Shown here one piece after another: positions 17,418-24,610 of a stretch of 64,000 nucleotides of DNA. The notes beneath the pieces were generated by a model that saw nothing but the letters and a program-made list of their open reading frames with translations, was not told where the DNA came from and did not search any database. Numbering within the stretch: position 1 is the stretch's first letter; each line of letters opens with the position of its first letter. Made by a program: the position numbers and the translations under genes. This stretch comes from Bacillus aerolatus (GTDB lineage: Bacteria; Bacillota; Bacilli; Bacillales; Domibacillaceae): contig NZ_WEIO01000001.1 in the NCBI RefSeq assembly GCF_009183655.1, positions 496,001 through 560,000 on the forward strand, given 5' to 3'.

Positions 17418-17960
17418 ATGAACGTAAACCTGGACTTTTTTTACAAGACAGCTTCTCCTTTTTTTCATTTATTCGCAGGTGAAGCCAGTAAGCTGGAAGG
17501 CTTTTTTAAAACAAATACGCTTGATGGCAATCTCCATGTCACTTTTATTAATGGGCGAAAATGCAGAACAACGAGTGTTCTTTTTAAAGAATTTCAAAGA
17601 GGGTTGCAATTTCCATCTTATTTTGGTCATAATTGGGATGCTTTTGACGAGTGTATAAACGATCTAGATTGGCTGGTGAAAGAAACCTATTTGGTGATCA
17701 TTATAGATAGCCAAGAGTTGCTTACTAGCAAAATAGATCACATCTCGACTTTGCATGCTGATCACTTTTCCATTTTTGCTGAAACATTAATCAATACAGC
17801 TGAAGACTGGGCGTCTGGCCTGAATGATGATTCGCCTTCAGCAAAAGCTGTTCCTTTTCATGTCATATTTCATTGTCCTCAAGCATATGCCGATAAAATG
17901 CGCTTTAAACTTATAAAGCATGGGATCAAAGAAATTAATGAATTAACGATAGAAATATAA
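17418..17960 (+). CDS. Barstar-family RNase inhibitor / immunity protein
   Basis: ATG 17418 is chosen because AGGTGATGGG precedes it at the right distance; ATG 17412 would be too close. The 180-residue protein carries the barstar signature at about residues 64-85, QFPSYFGHNWDAFDECINDL, with the surrounding beta-alpha-beta pattern (LHVTFINGRKC before, TYLVIIIDSQELL after). Barstar binds and blocks barnase-like ribonucleases; in toxin loci the family gives immunity. About 90 residues is typical, so this one has an extra N-terminal segment and a long C-terminal part. No barnase-like gene is adjacent, so it is an orphan here. Confidence 0.85.
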   Translation: MNVNLDFFYKTASPFFHLFAGEASKLEGFFKTNTLDGNLHVTFINGRKCRTTSVLFKEFQRGLQFPSYFGHNWDAFDECINDLDWLVKETYLVIIIDSQELLTSKIDHISTLHADHFSIFAETLINTAEDWASGLNDDSPSAKAVPFHVIFHCPQAYADKMRFKLIKHGIKEINELTIEI

Positions 17961-18062
17961 TTTCTAATCGTGCAAGAAATTTTCTCCTGATAGGCTCCAT
18001 AGCGGCAAATGGAAAAATCAAATCACTGGTAAATTTATTAAAAGAAAGTGATGATAACATAA

Positions 18063-18593
18063 ATGGATTATAGAGCAGAAATTTTACACATAATTGAAAA
18101 GGAAAAAATGCTTGGTTTCAAAACATTAAAAAATAAAACAGTATTAATTAACAAGACTTACGAAACAGGTGTAGAGGGCTGGGTACATCATATTTTTCAT
18201 CCATTGCTCCCAGCTGATGTAGATTTACTTGAAAACGAGAGTAAGAAAAGGTTCCCTGAATCATACAAAAATTTTTTGTCTCTATGCAACGGAGTTTTTC
18301 TTTTTGGGGGAAACTTTTATATTTATGGGAAATCATTTTTAGAAAAAGGGATGTCTAGAGAAGAACAGTTGTACCAGCCATATGATTTAATTGAGGAGAC
18401 TGAAGATCCTCCTTGCCAAATTCCTGATGATCTGTTCTATTTTGGCGGAACTCCTAAAACAATATTTGCTATCGAAGCTGCTGGGGGTGTGGTTGAACTG
18501 ACGAGAAGGTCAGCAAAGCTCGTTTCTCGCTATGAAAGTTTTGATAGCTGGTTAATAACAAAAATGCATTCAACCACAGTGTTCGGGAGCTAA
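18063..18593 (+). CDS. SMI1/KNR4 (SUKH) family protein
   Basis: The 176-residue protein shows the SUKH layout: LPADVDLLENESKKRFPESY followed by KNFLSLCNGVFLFGGNFYIY near residues 49-85, then a central loop (QLYQPYDLIEETEDPPCQIP) and strands DDLFYFGGTPKTIFAIEA and FDSWLITKM. SUKH proteins are broad-specificity immunity proteins against nuclease and deaminase toxins. ATG 18063 lies after AAAGTGATGATAACATAA, a weak RBS. It follows the barstar gene by about 100 bp on the same strand. Confidence 0.85.
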   Translation: MDYRAEILHIIEKEKMLGFKTLKNKTVLINKTYETGVEGWVHHIFHPLLPADVDLLENESKKRFPESYKNFLSLCNGVFLFGGNFYIYGKSFLEKGMSREEQLYQPYDLIEETEDPPCQIPDDLFYFGGTPKTIFAIEAAGGVVELTRRSAKLVSRYESFDSWLITKMHSTTVFGS

Positions 18594-18616
18594 GCTCCTA
18601 CTAAGCTAACAGAAAG

Positions 18617-18656
18617 AGTATCAGCTTGAGTAGTGATTAGCTGATACTTTTTTTCA
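18617..18656. terminator. Bidirectional terminator of convergent SUKH genes
   Basis: AGTATCAGCT / AGCTGATACT stem with a 12-nt loop followed by TTTTTT on the + strand. The stop codon of the minus-strand gene lies within it. Confidence 0.7.
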
Positions 18657-19002
18657 TATTACGGAGGGAATGAAAAAGAACAATTGGTTCCCATTCGCCA
18701 GTCCCATGTTCAGCAGTTAGTACTGGGCAGCTTTCTCGAGAAGTATCGACAATTAAAGGATCTTCAAGATCTTCTTCATAACCAATGACTATCCACTCCT
18801 CTTGCCAATCACCTTTAGCTTTGCCTGTCAATGAATTTCCTCGTTCATCTACGCTGTAACCTAATTGTTCGGCTTCTAATTCGTTCTCTTTGAAAAGAAT
18901 AAATGTTAAACAAACCGATTCATCTTGACTCAAGATATTGACTTCATCACGGTGTATGCTGAGCAAAAAATTCTTCAAATTATCAATTGCTTTTTCAGAC
19001 AA
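18637..19002 (-). CDS. Small SUKH-like acidic protein, 121 aa
   Basis: A TTG start at 19002 has GAGGAGG upstream on the minus strand. The product (NFLLSIHRDEVNILSQDESV, then EEWIVIGYEEDLEDPLIVDT and ESCPVLTAEHGTGEWEPIVL) has the WIVIG-ED--DPL--DTS pattern of SUKH domains, where the strand ends near a conserved acidic loop. It is compact compared with the neighbouring SUKH protein. Its promoter region faces an RHS repeat scrap at 19039. An immunity role is inferred from fold and context. Confidence 0.6.
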   Translation of the reverse strand: MSEKAIDNLKNFLLSIHRDEVNILSQDESVCLTFILFKENELEAEQLGYSVDERGNSLTGKAKGDWQEEWIVIGYEEDLEDPLIVDTSRESCPVLTAEHGTGEWEPIVLFHSLRNMKKSIS

Positions 19003-19038
19003 TAAGATTTCCTCCTCTGTTTACTATGTAGTTGATAA

Positions 19039-19113
19039 ATTGATTATATCATTATTAACGGCCAGACGTATTCGTACGACGCCAACGGCAACCGCACAAA
19101 AGCCAGCAAATAA
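19039..19113 (+). pseudogene. RHS / YD-repeat toxin scrap
   Basis: The DNA from 19051 reads IIINGQTYSYDANGNRTKAS then K and stop at 19111. GQ-YSYDANGNRTK is the classical RHS/YD repeat. The stretch is visibly richer in G and C than its surroundings. No more of the toxin is left upstream, where a minus-strand SUKH gene now lies. The next gene starts 15 bp after its stop codon, as an immunity gene would after its toxin. Confidence 0.6.
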
Positions 19114-19128
19114 AGAAAGGATGATTGA

Positions 19129-19809
19129 ATGTTAAGTATTCATTTTAAGGACTGGGGGAAGAAGCGTCCCAAAAAGCATTATAAGCGTTTACATGAGATG
19201 AGAATTTTCGAGTTGATCTTTTCGAAAAAACTGAGTGAGTTAGGAGTAAAATTAGGTGAGTTTGACACCATTATTGTCTACTGCCTGGCAAATCCGAATA
19301 AGACATTCTCTTATGATAAAAATTATGCTCTTGAAGAGATTAATGTTTTAATACCCTATGATTATATGTCTTTTTTAAACTTGGATTCTACTCAAGCCAA
19401 ATTTCAAGTATTTACCGAGTTGGTTCGTCTGTACATCGTGCCGATTTTGGAAAAATACTCAACATTATCGCCATCAACTATTTCAACGTATGTAGAGGAA
19501 GCACTTGAGGAAGTTGTTAAACAAAATTATGAAGCCGTTTTTTTAGTTGGCAAAACACCGAAGAAAAGTCCTAGCCGCAAGAAATTAGCTATTTTAAAAG
19601 GGATTCATCGATCTGAAGGTTTTCAGTTGCGCTGCGAGGTTTATAATGAGAAAGGGATGAGAGTAATCGACCAATTATTAGCAGAGGACGTCGGGAATGA
19701 AATGGTATATTCCAGGTTTTTAGGGACAATCAAATGGGAAAATGAGCATTTAATTATAGTAAGATCAAAATCAAGCCAATGGATGGAAGAAGTACATGTT
19801 ACCAACTAA
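19129..19809 (+). CDS. Hypothetical protein, candidate immunity protein next to RHS scrap
   Basis: ATG 19129 follows AAGAAAGGATGATTGA. The 226-residue soluble protein (LSIHFKDWGKKRPKKHYKRL at the N-terminus, DTIIVYCLANPNKTFSYDKN, then EEINVLIPYDYMSFLNLDST and VFTELVRLYIVPILEKYSTL) has no membrane segment and no motif I can name. It starts 15 bp after an RHS/YD scrap, the usual place for an immunity gene, and lies in a run of barstar and SUKH genes. That context, not the sequence, is the basis for the suggested role. Confidence 0.6.
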   Translation: MLSIHFKDWGKKRPKKHYKRLHEMRIFELIFSKKLSELGVKLGEFDTIIVYCLANPNKTFSYDKNYALEEINVLIPYDYMSFLNLDSTQAKFQVFTELVRLYIVPILEKYSTLSPSTISTYVEEALEEVVKQNYEAVFLVGKTPKKSPSRKKLAILKGIHRSEGFQLRCEVYNEKGMRVIDQLLAEDVGNEMVYSRFLGTIKWENEHLIIVRSKSSQWMEEVHVTN

Positions 19810-19872
19810 ATAATATAGTGAGCGTATTATTTATTAGATTGAACCAAAATGTAGAAATGGGATGAAGTTTCT

Positions 19873-20076
19873 ATGAGAAAGTTTGTAAGAGATTTTTTTA
19901 TACTTTTTATTGGGATAATAGTGTTTAGTATAATTCTTGAACCTTCTGATTTACCATTTCAAGAAATAATACGGAAAGAAGCTTTTAATTTAGATTTTTG
20001 GGGAATTGTTCGTGCAATAGTAATGTCTTTGACATATGCTTTAATATGGTCGTTCGCTCGAAGAAAATTTGAATAA
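19873..20076 (+). CDS. Small two-helix membrane protein, 67 aa
   Basis: ATG 19873 has GGGATGAAGTTTCT upstream. Two helices (DFFILFIGIIVFSIIL and GIVRAIVMSLTYALIWSF) flank an acidic loop, and the tail ends RRKFE. Proteins of this shape are common as single small genes in Bacillus accessory regions; no family is named. It is part of a run of three unrelated small membrane genes up to 20745. Confidence 0.6.
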   Translation: MRKFVRDFFILFIGIIVFSIILEPSDLPFQEIIRKEAFNLDFWGIVRAIVMSLTYALIWSFARRKFE

Positions 20077-20208
20077 ATAAGATATTTCTAATGATTGCTA
20101 AAGTCAACGTTTAATTGACTTTTTGAGGTTGCACATCCGAGGTGGAACGATGAATCAGAAAGTATTGATCTGTATTAAAGTACAATTTATAGGAACTGAG
20201 ATGATTAT

Positions 20209-20454
20209 ATGTACTTATTAAGACTACCGTTTACTCGCTGGACAATTTTTTGCGCGATTATTTTAGTGCTATTATTTACGAATTATTTAGGGGTTTTCAC
20301 TTTTTTTGTATTAGGTGCAGGATTTTCAATTTTAGAGAGTTATTTAACTAAAAAGAACTTTGATAAAAAGACAGGGAATAAGTTCATTGACTATGGATGG
20401 AGTGGATTATGGTTAATTACGTTAGCCATTATTTTAACCTTTGTCTTTAAGTAA
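20209..20454 (+). CDS. Small membrane protein, 81 aa
   Basis: ATG 20209 with a weak AACTGAGATGATT upstream. The product has three hydrophobic stretches (WTIFCAIILVLLFTNYLG, VFTFFVLGAGFSILESYL, YGWSGLWLITLAIILTFVF) separated by a basic loop with KKNFDKKTGNK. No family is recognised. A dispersed palindromic element follows at 20479. Confidence 0.6.
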   Translation: MYLLRLPFTRWTIFCAIILVLLFTNYLGVFTFFVLGAGFSILESYLTKKNFDKKTGNKFIDYGWSGLWLITLAIILTFVFK

Positions 20455-20478
20455 ATATGAAAAAAATGAGGGGTTGTT

Positions 20479-20515
20479 TTCTTCTTAAACGAACGGATGC
20501 GTTAGTTGAAGAAGG
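20479..20515. repeat. Dispersed palindromic element, well-preserved copy
   Basis: CTTCTTAAACGAAC and GTTAGTTGAAGAAG form an inverted repeat (12 of 14 positions) around GGATGC. It is the clearest copy of the CTTCAACTAAC-GG-GC-GTTAGTTGAAG family in the window. Confidence 0.65.
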
Positions 20516-20571
20516 ATGATAAATAATATTCGTAAATATAAGATGTGATTAGGTAGGGAGGATTTTAAGTA

Positions 20572-20745
20572 ATGAAACCACACTCTAAGGGGTTTATTGC
20601 TATCTTTGTAGCAGCAATCCTAGGTTTTTTAACAGCTTGGATTCGTTCGGGTACATTGAATGTTGAATTTATGCTCTATTGGTTTTCTTTTATTTTTGGC
20701 GCCTATCTTCTGATCTCTTTGTATTATAGTCGGAAAAAAAGTTAA
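20572..20745 (+). CDS. Small two-helix membrane protein, 57 aa
   Basis: A strong RBS (GTAGGGAGGATTTTAAGTA) precedes ATG 20572. The product reads MKPHSKGFIAIFVAAILGFL, then ATW-type turn and FMLYWFSFIFGAYLLISLYY with a basic RKKS tail. Two helices, N-terminus in or out undecided. Family unknown. Confidence 0.6.
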   Translation: MKPHSKGFIAIFVAAILGFLTAWIRSGTLNVEFMLYWFSFIFGAYLLISLYYSRKKS

Positions 20746-20772
20746 GTTTGTTGTTTAACAGGTCAGGTTACT

Positions 20773-20973
20773 TTAATAAGGGGTAGCGTCAGGAATAGAG
20801 TAAGAACCTAGTTTCCCCATAATAAGTGATGCTGAGACAGTACCTTCTCTTATAGAATGGGCTAACCGCAAAACATCCTCATAATTTTCTTTTATCACCT
20901 TTGTATTTATTTGGCCACGTAAAATGTTTTCTAGTTCCGTAAAATCACTTGTGTACAAATCACTTGTATACAA
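20773..20973 (-). mobile_element. Tn3-family transposase fragment
   Basis: The minus strand encodes LENILRGQINTKVIKENYED then VLRLAHSIREGTVSASLIMG and KLGSYS. This is a well-known conserved block of Tn3-family transposases (INTKVI-ENYEDVLRLAHSI--G-VSASLI--KL-SY). Homology stops at SYS, where the frame ends IPDATPY and a stop at 20773. Only about 45 codons of a ~970-codon gene remain, with no inverted terminal repeats seen. It is a relic of a Tn3 transposon, and its upstream edge touches the MarR operator region. Confidence 0.75.
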
Positions 20974-20992
20974 AACATCTTTGATGTATTAT
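20949..20992 (+). promoter_or_regulatory. Tandem MarR-type operators overlapping a promoter
   Basis: Two palindromes, TTGTGTACAA (20949-20958) and TTGTATACAA (20964-20973), are spaced 15 bp apart. The second contains a plausible -35 (TTGTAT), with TATTAT 17 bp downstream at 20987-20992 as -10. The MarR gene starts at 21038. Binding here would repress that gene, the usual MarR autoregulation. Confidence 0.55.
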
Positions 20993-21037
20993 ATTCTTAT
21001 TATTCGGAAAATTTTAACTAATAATGGTGGGAGATTC

Positions 21038-21472
21038 ATGGAAAAATTCGATATCTGTGTTCATTTTCTTCTAGGGAAAGCTTTGCAAAGAGTGAATCAA
21101 GTGAGTAAATCCAAACTATCCCCGTATGGTGTGACACCTGTTCAATATGCGCTGCTTCGTCAATTGTGGAAAAAGGATAGACAATTCAGTTATGAATTAG
21201 CTGAAAGACTTCTTCTTGACAGTGCAACCATAACAGGTATCATCGACCGGTTGGAACATAACGGATTTATTGAGCGGCGCGTTGACCCCGATGATCGCCG
21301 GAACAAGCTAGTTTTTTTGACAGAAAAGGGGAAATCTTTGGAGGTTCTATTGTGTCAGAAGATGGATGAAATGAATAAAGAAGTAACGTCCGAATTTGCT
21401 GATGAGGAGATTCGACTATTTAAGAAAATGCTTTTTGACATTGGAATAAGTAATAAGAATACGGAAGGATAA
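21038..21472 (+). CDS. MarR-family transcriptional regulator
   Basis: ATG 21038 follows GGTGGGAG; the frame is open further upstream but that part crosses the operator region. The 144-residue winged-helix protein shows SKLSPYGVTPVQYALLRQLW, a recognition helix ATITGIIDRLEHNGFIER, and the wing motif RVDPDDRRNKLVFLTEKGK, with the D-R arrangement typical of MarR. It heads a cluster with a dead MBL-fold gene and an MFS transporter, and likely controls itself through the TTGTRTACAA pair upstream. The ligand is unknown. Confidence 0.9.
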   Translation: MEKFDICVHFLLGKALQRVNQVSKSKLSPYGVTPVQYALLRQLWKKDRQFSYELAERLLLDSATITGIIDRLEHNGFIERRVDPDDRRNKLVFLTEKGKSLEVLLCQKMDEMNKEVTSEFADEEIRLFKKMLFDIGISNKNTEG

Positions 21473-21537
21473 TAGGAATAATTTGTTACTTGTTTAATAT
21501 TAGTATGTTTATCATAAAAAAGATGGGAGAGAAAAGC

Positions 21538-22052
21538 ATGATAAATGTGTATGAAAGAGAGGGTGTTATTTGTGTAGAGGGCAGCAATGGAAAGTCTGGT
21601 CACAAAGGCAGAACGGTTTATGTATTTTTAGTAGACGGTATGTTAATTGATACCGGATTCAAACACATTATCATGAAGAAACAGGCAGGTTATTTACAGG
21701 TGACTTAATTGTGGCACCGAAGACAAAGGTCATTATGGATAGTGAATCAATTCCCGTGATTATGGACTCCATCCGAACGTTGCTTTCCTATGATTTTGGA
21801 CCAATGTTTTGCAGTCATGCTGGGTACATACAGGACGGAAAAAAGATGTTAAAACAAAAGTTAAATTATCTTGAGAATCTTTGTGAGGAAGTGAAAGATT
21901 TTCATAAACAAGGACTCTCAATTAATGAAATCAATAAAAAGCTTTTTCCGAGGAAATACCCAATTGTTGAAGTTTCCGGGGGTCAATGGGACTCTATTCA
22001 TATCATCTCTTCCATTGTTTCAATGAAAAGCTCATTCAACCCTAACATGTAA
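21538..22052 (+). pseudogene. MBL-fold hydrolase gene with internal deletion and frameshift
   Basis: ATG 21538 (GGGAGAGAAAAGC upstream) begins a typical MBL N-terminus: GRTVYVFLVDGMLIDTGF. Soon after, at about 21690, the sequence jumps to GYLFTGDLIVAPKTKVI in another frame, the part that normally follows the HxHxDH metal site by over 80 residues. The tail (MFCSHAGYIQDGKKMLKQKL to 22050) keeps the third-His region. The whole metal-binding core is missing, so the product cannot be an active hydrolase. The intact gene would have linked the MarR regulator and the MFS exporter in one operon. Confidence 0.7.
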
Positions 22053-22159
22053 ATTTATTATGTTAGATATTATTCCAAGTACACTTATTTCATATTTTTA
22101 TAGGTTTACTATATATTAATCGCAAAACTGTTGATACCTATCGCTAAGGGGGCAGCACT

Positions 22160-23416
22160 TTGATTAAAAATGGCAGACATACATATTATGGGTGGTACAT
22201 CGTTGCATCGGCATCCGTGATTGTTTTACTTACCATGGGATTACGGATGGGGATCGGTCCATTTGTTACGCCGATGATGTTAGATTTGGCATTGTCTAGA
22301 ACAGAGTTTTCACTCATTGTTTCAATTGGAATGATTGTTTATGGATTAGGGATGCCTCTGGCTGGGTCTCTTTTAAAACGTTTCAGCACCCGTTTCGTCT
22401 TGTTAACCGGCTTGATTACCGTTTGTGCATCGATAGTATGGACGATAAACTCAAAAGGATTGTTTTCGTTTCTTCTTTCTTTCGGTATTTTTCTATCCCT
22501 AGGCCTTGCTTTTTTAAGCAATATTACTTTGGCACCGATCATTACCAAGTGGTTTGTTCAACAAAGGGGAAAAGCCCTCTTTTATCTGTCCACAGGTGGA
22601 ATGGCAGGAATCGCTGTTATGACACCAGTTGAAACCCTGCTAATTCAGCTGGTCGGGTGGCAGCAGACACTTCTAATATTTGCAGGGGTGTTCATTTGTG
22701 TCGTGCTTCCCTCAGCTATCTTCGTCATGCGGGAAGACGTACCAGAGGGGGCAGATGATGCTGCAGCTCGTGGGGGGAAAATCAAACAGGACATCCAACT
22801 GGAAATCTCATGGAAAGATGCTGTTAAGACACGGGCCTACTGGCAAATCGTCATTGGAATGTTTGCCTGCGGTTTTGGTATGAATCTAATAGGGTCCCAC
22901 GCAGTCCCTATGTTGGTGGATCATCATTTTGAGCCTATGACTTCCTCATTCGGCGTTGGAGTAATTGGGGTTGTAGCGATATTTAGCACTTTATTCTTGG
23001 GATCAATCTCAGATCGCTATCCTCGAAAAAACATTCTCTTTTTGGTCTATTTTGTTCGAGGGATGGGGATTCTTGGCTTAGTATTAGTGGCCACTCCCTG
23101 GCAACTCTATTTAGTGGCAGCTACCGGAGGATTGGTGTGGGCAGGGTCGATTGCCATGACCTCTGCGATTCTGAGCGATTTATATGGGGTTCGTTTGCTT
23201 GGGATTTTAAATGGATGGGCTTTTTTCGGGCATCAGATCGGAGGAGCAATCGGTTCATTTATAGGCGGCTGGGGATATGAGACGTTTGGAACTCATGTAT
23301 TAGCATTTGGACTAGCAGCTTTTATTTCTCTTATTGCTAGTGTTGCTTCTTACTATTTGCCTGAAAAAATTACATTTCCTAAGTATATTGAAATAGGTCA
23401 TGGACGTTCCCTATGA
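22160..23416 (+). CDS. MFS transporter, monocarboxylate/oxalate-formate antiporter type
   Basis: A TTG start at 22160 follows AAGGGGGCAGCAC. The 418-residue protein has twelve membrane helices and the N-terminal YYGWYIVASASVIVLLTMGL motif common in the OFA/MCT group, with RFSTRFVLLTGL after helix 2 and SDRYPRKNILFLVY after helix 8 (the MFS loop 2-3 and 8-9 signatures). A central cytosolic loop (about residues 190-215) is polar. Substrates of the group are small carboxylates, but the substrate here is unknown. It is the only intact structural gene of the MarR cluster. Confidence 0.85.
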   Translation: MIKNGRHTYYGWYIVASASVIVLLTMGLRMGIGPFVTPMMLDLALSRTEFSLIVSIGMIVYGLGMPLAGSLLKRFSTRFVLLTGLITVCASIVWTINSKGLFSFLLSFGIFLSLGLAFLSNITLAPIITKWFVQQRGKALFYLSTGGMAGIAVMTPVETLLIQLVGWQQTLLIFAGVFICVVLPSAIFVMREDVPEGADDAAARGGKIKQDIQLEISWKDAVKTRAYWQIVIGMFACGFGMNLIGSHAVPMLVDHHFEPMTSSFGVGVIGVVAIFSTLFLGSISDRYPRKNILFLVYFVRGMGILGLVLVATPWQLYLVAATGGLVWAGSIAMTSAILSDLYGVRLLGILNGWAFFGHQIGGAIGSFIGGWGYETFGTHVLAFGLAAFISLIASVASYYLPEKITFPKYIEIGHGRSL

Positions 23417-23448
23417 AAGATAAACTATTCATTTATGAAATCACGAAA

Positions 23449-23490
23449 AACCTAATTTCTCAGTATTAAATAGAGAAATTGGGTTTCCTA
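23449..23490 (+). terminator. Rho-independent terminator
   Basis: AACCTAATTTCTC pairs with GAGAAATTGGGTT across an 11-nt loop (AGTATTAAATA). A close copy of this terminator is found at 48699-48744. Confidence 0.75.
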
Positions 23491-23587
23491 TATTGGAATT
23501 TCCTTATCGTTGTAAATCGACAATTTCCTAACCTTATCCTAATAAGGGGAATGTTAGAATAAAGTTATTAAAGAGGGGATGTAAAAG

Positions 23588-23957
23588 TTGGCTATTTGGG
23601 GAAAAGTTAATTACCGCTATCATTTCTGCCATTATTTTTTCTTTATTAGTATCCTACATGAATTATACTCCAGTAGCAGAACAGCAAGAAGCGGTTGGAT
23701 ATTGGTCATATTCAGGGCTGTTCTCTGTATATACAATGTATTCTTTGCCTATGTTTTTGATAGGAGGCATTATTTTTTCCATGTTAGCAGATTTCATCAT
23801 TGGTAAGATTAAATTTAGCACAAAAGTTTATAAATATATCGGTGCAATTGTTGTATATGGAATTGGCGGTGTATTAGTCAATGTATTTTTTTATATCGCG
23901 CTCTTTGAAGAAGGAGAAAAAGCCGAATCTCGATTTAAAAGTTTGCCGGGACTATAA
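23588..23957 (+). pseudogene. Membrane protein gene, probably frameshifted near its start
   Basis: GAGGGG precedes a TTG at 23588 whose frame reads AIWGKVNY and is lost. From about 23600 another frame carries a coherent membrane protein: KLITAIISAIIFSLLVSYMN, then SLPMFLIGGIIFSMLADFII and IGAIVVYGIGGVLVNVFFYI, ending EEGEKAESRFKSLPGL at 23955. No start codon in that frame has an RBS, so one indel near GGGGAAAAG is likely. The four-helix pattern with LPMF-IGG--FS-L-DF resembles the UPF0715 group of Bacillus membrane proteins, with low certainty. Confidence 0.45.
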
Positions 23958-24109
23958 TGTGCATGGCAAAATAAAAGTGCAGAATGTTACAAAGAGAAAG
24001 TGTAAGCGCCTTAAAGAGGCGGTGGGCATGGGGTACAGCCAAGCCTTGAAGCTGCAGGCTTCTGGGCATATTATTGATGCCCATAGAGGCTCTGTGTCAA
24101 GTTGATCCA

Positions 24110-24142
24110 AAGAGTGTTGACCTAGTCAATACTCTTATTTTC
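24110..24142 (+). terminator. Rho-independent terminator
   Basis: AAGAGTGTTGAC / GTCAATACTCTT (one G-U type mismatch) around CTA, followed by ATTTTCTTTATT. The preceding ~150 bp (23958-24109) is unusually G+C-rich and contains a second hairpin (GGGCAT...ATGCCC), but I recognise neither gene nor RNA family in it. Confidence 0.65.
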
Positions 24143-24177
24143 TTTATTTGACAGAGACGTCATCTCCATGAAACGAC

Positions 24178-24246
24178 TGGATGAAGCTGTCAAAAAATAG
24201 AGAAGAAGTTCTTAAAGTAATAGATAAATTGAGACAAAAAGTTTAG
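24178..24246 (+). pseudogene. Duplicated 3' end of the zinc-ribbon gene at 8222
   Basis: Encodes WMKLSKNREEVLKVIDKLRQ then KV and stop at 24244, nearly identical at DNA level to codons near 8637-8707, and the likeness continues for about 25 bp past the stop (ATACTTGTTGAATTT). It has no start of its own. It is the trace of a second copy of the zinc-ribbon gene. Confidence 0.75.
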
Positions 24247-24350
24247 AGCAGATTTTCATACTTGTTGAATTTGCTCTTTTTATATTCAAGTAATCATAAT
24301 TTTTTCTTCTGAAGGCAAAATATAATAAAAGCTATAGGAAGGTGATGAAT

Positions 24351-24596
24351 ATGGAATTGAATAACGAAAATAGTCGTTTCGATAAGGGAGATATTGTTTA
24401 TGTTTTTTATCGAAACCCCCACACGCAGGATGTAGCGAATATACAGGAAGCGGCAGTTGTGAATAATCCTGAGAATCCGAATGAATTAGCTTTATTTTTG
24501 TACGAGACTTACTACCCGTTAACAAATGAAATGGCTGTATATTCAAGTGAGGCAGAGGCAGAACAAGCCTATCAACATTATTTTGGGAACTATTAA
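24351..24596 (+). CDS. splA: SplA, regulator of spore photoproduct lyase operon
   Basis: ATG 24351 has GGAAGGTGATGAAT upstream. The 81-residue acidic protein reads FDKGDIVYVFYRNPHTQDVA then NIQEAAVV and LALFLYETYYPLTNEMAVY, which matches my memory of B. subtilis SplA closely (DVVYVIYRNPHTQSVANIQEA, LALFLYETFYPL). SplA is described as a TRAP-like negative regulator of the splAB operon. splB starts 14 bp downstream, the expected operon order. In B. subtilis the operon is transcribed by sigma-G in the forespore; I could not identify that promoter with confidence here. Confidence 0.9.
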   Translation: MELNNENSRFDKGDIVYVFYRNPHTQDVANIQEAAVVNNPENPNELALFLYETYYPLTNEMAVYSSEAEAEQAYQHYFGNY

Positions 24597-24610
24597 AAGG
24601 GGATGATGGA

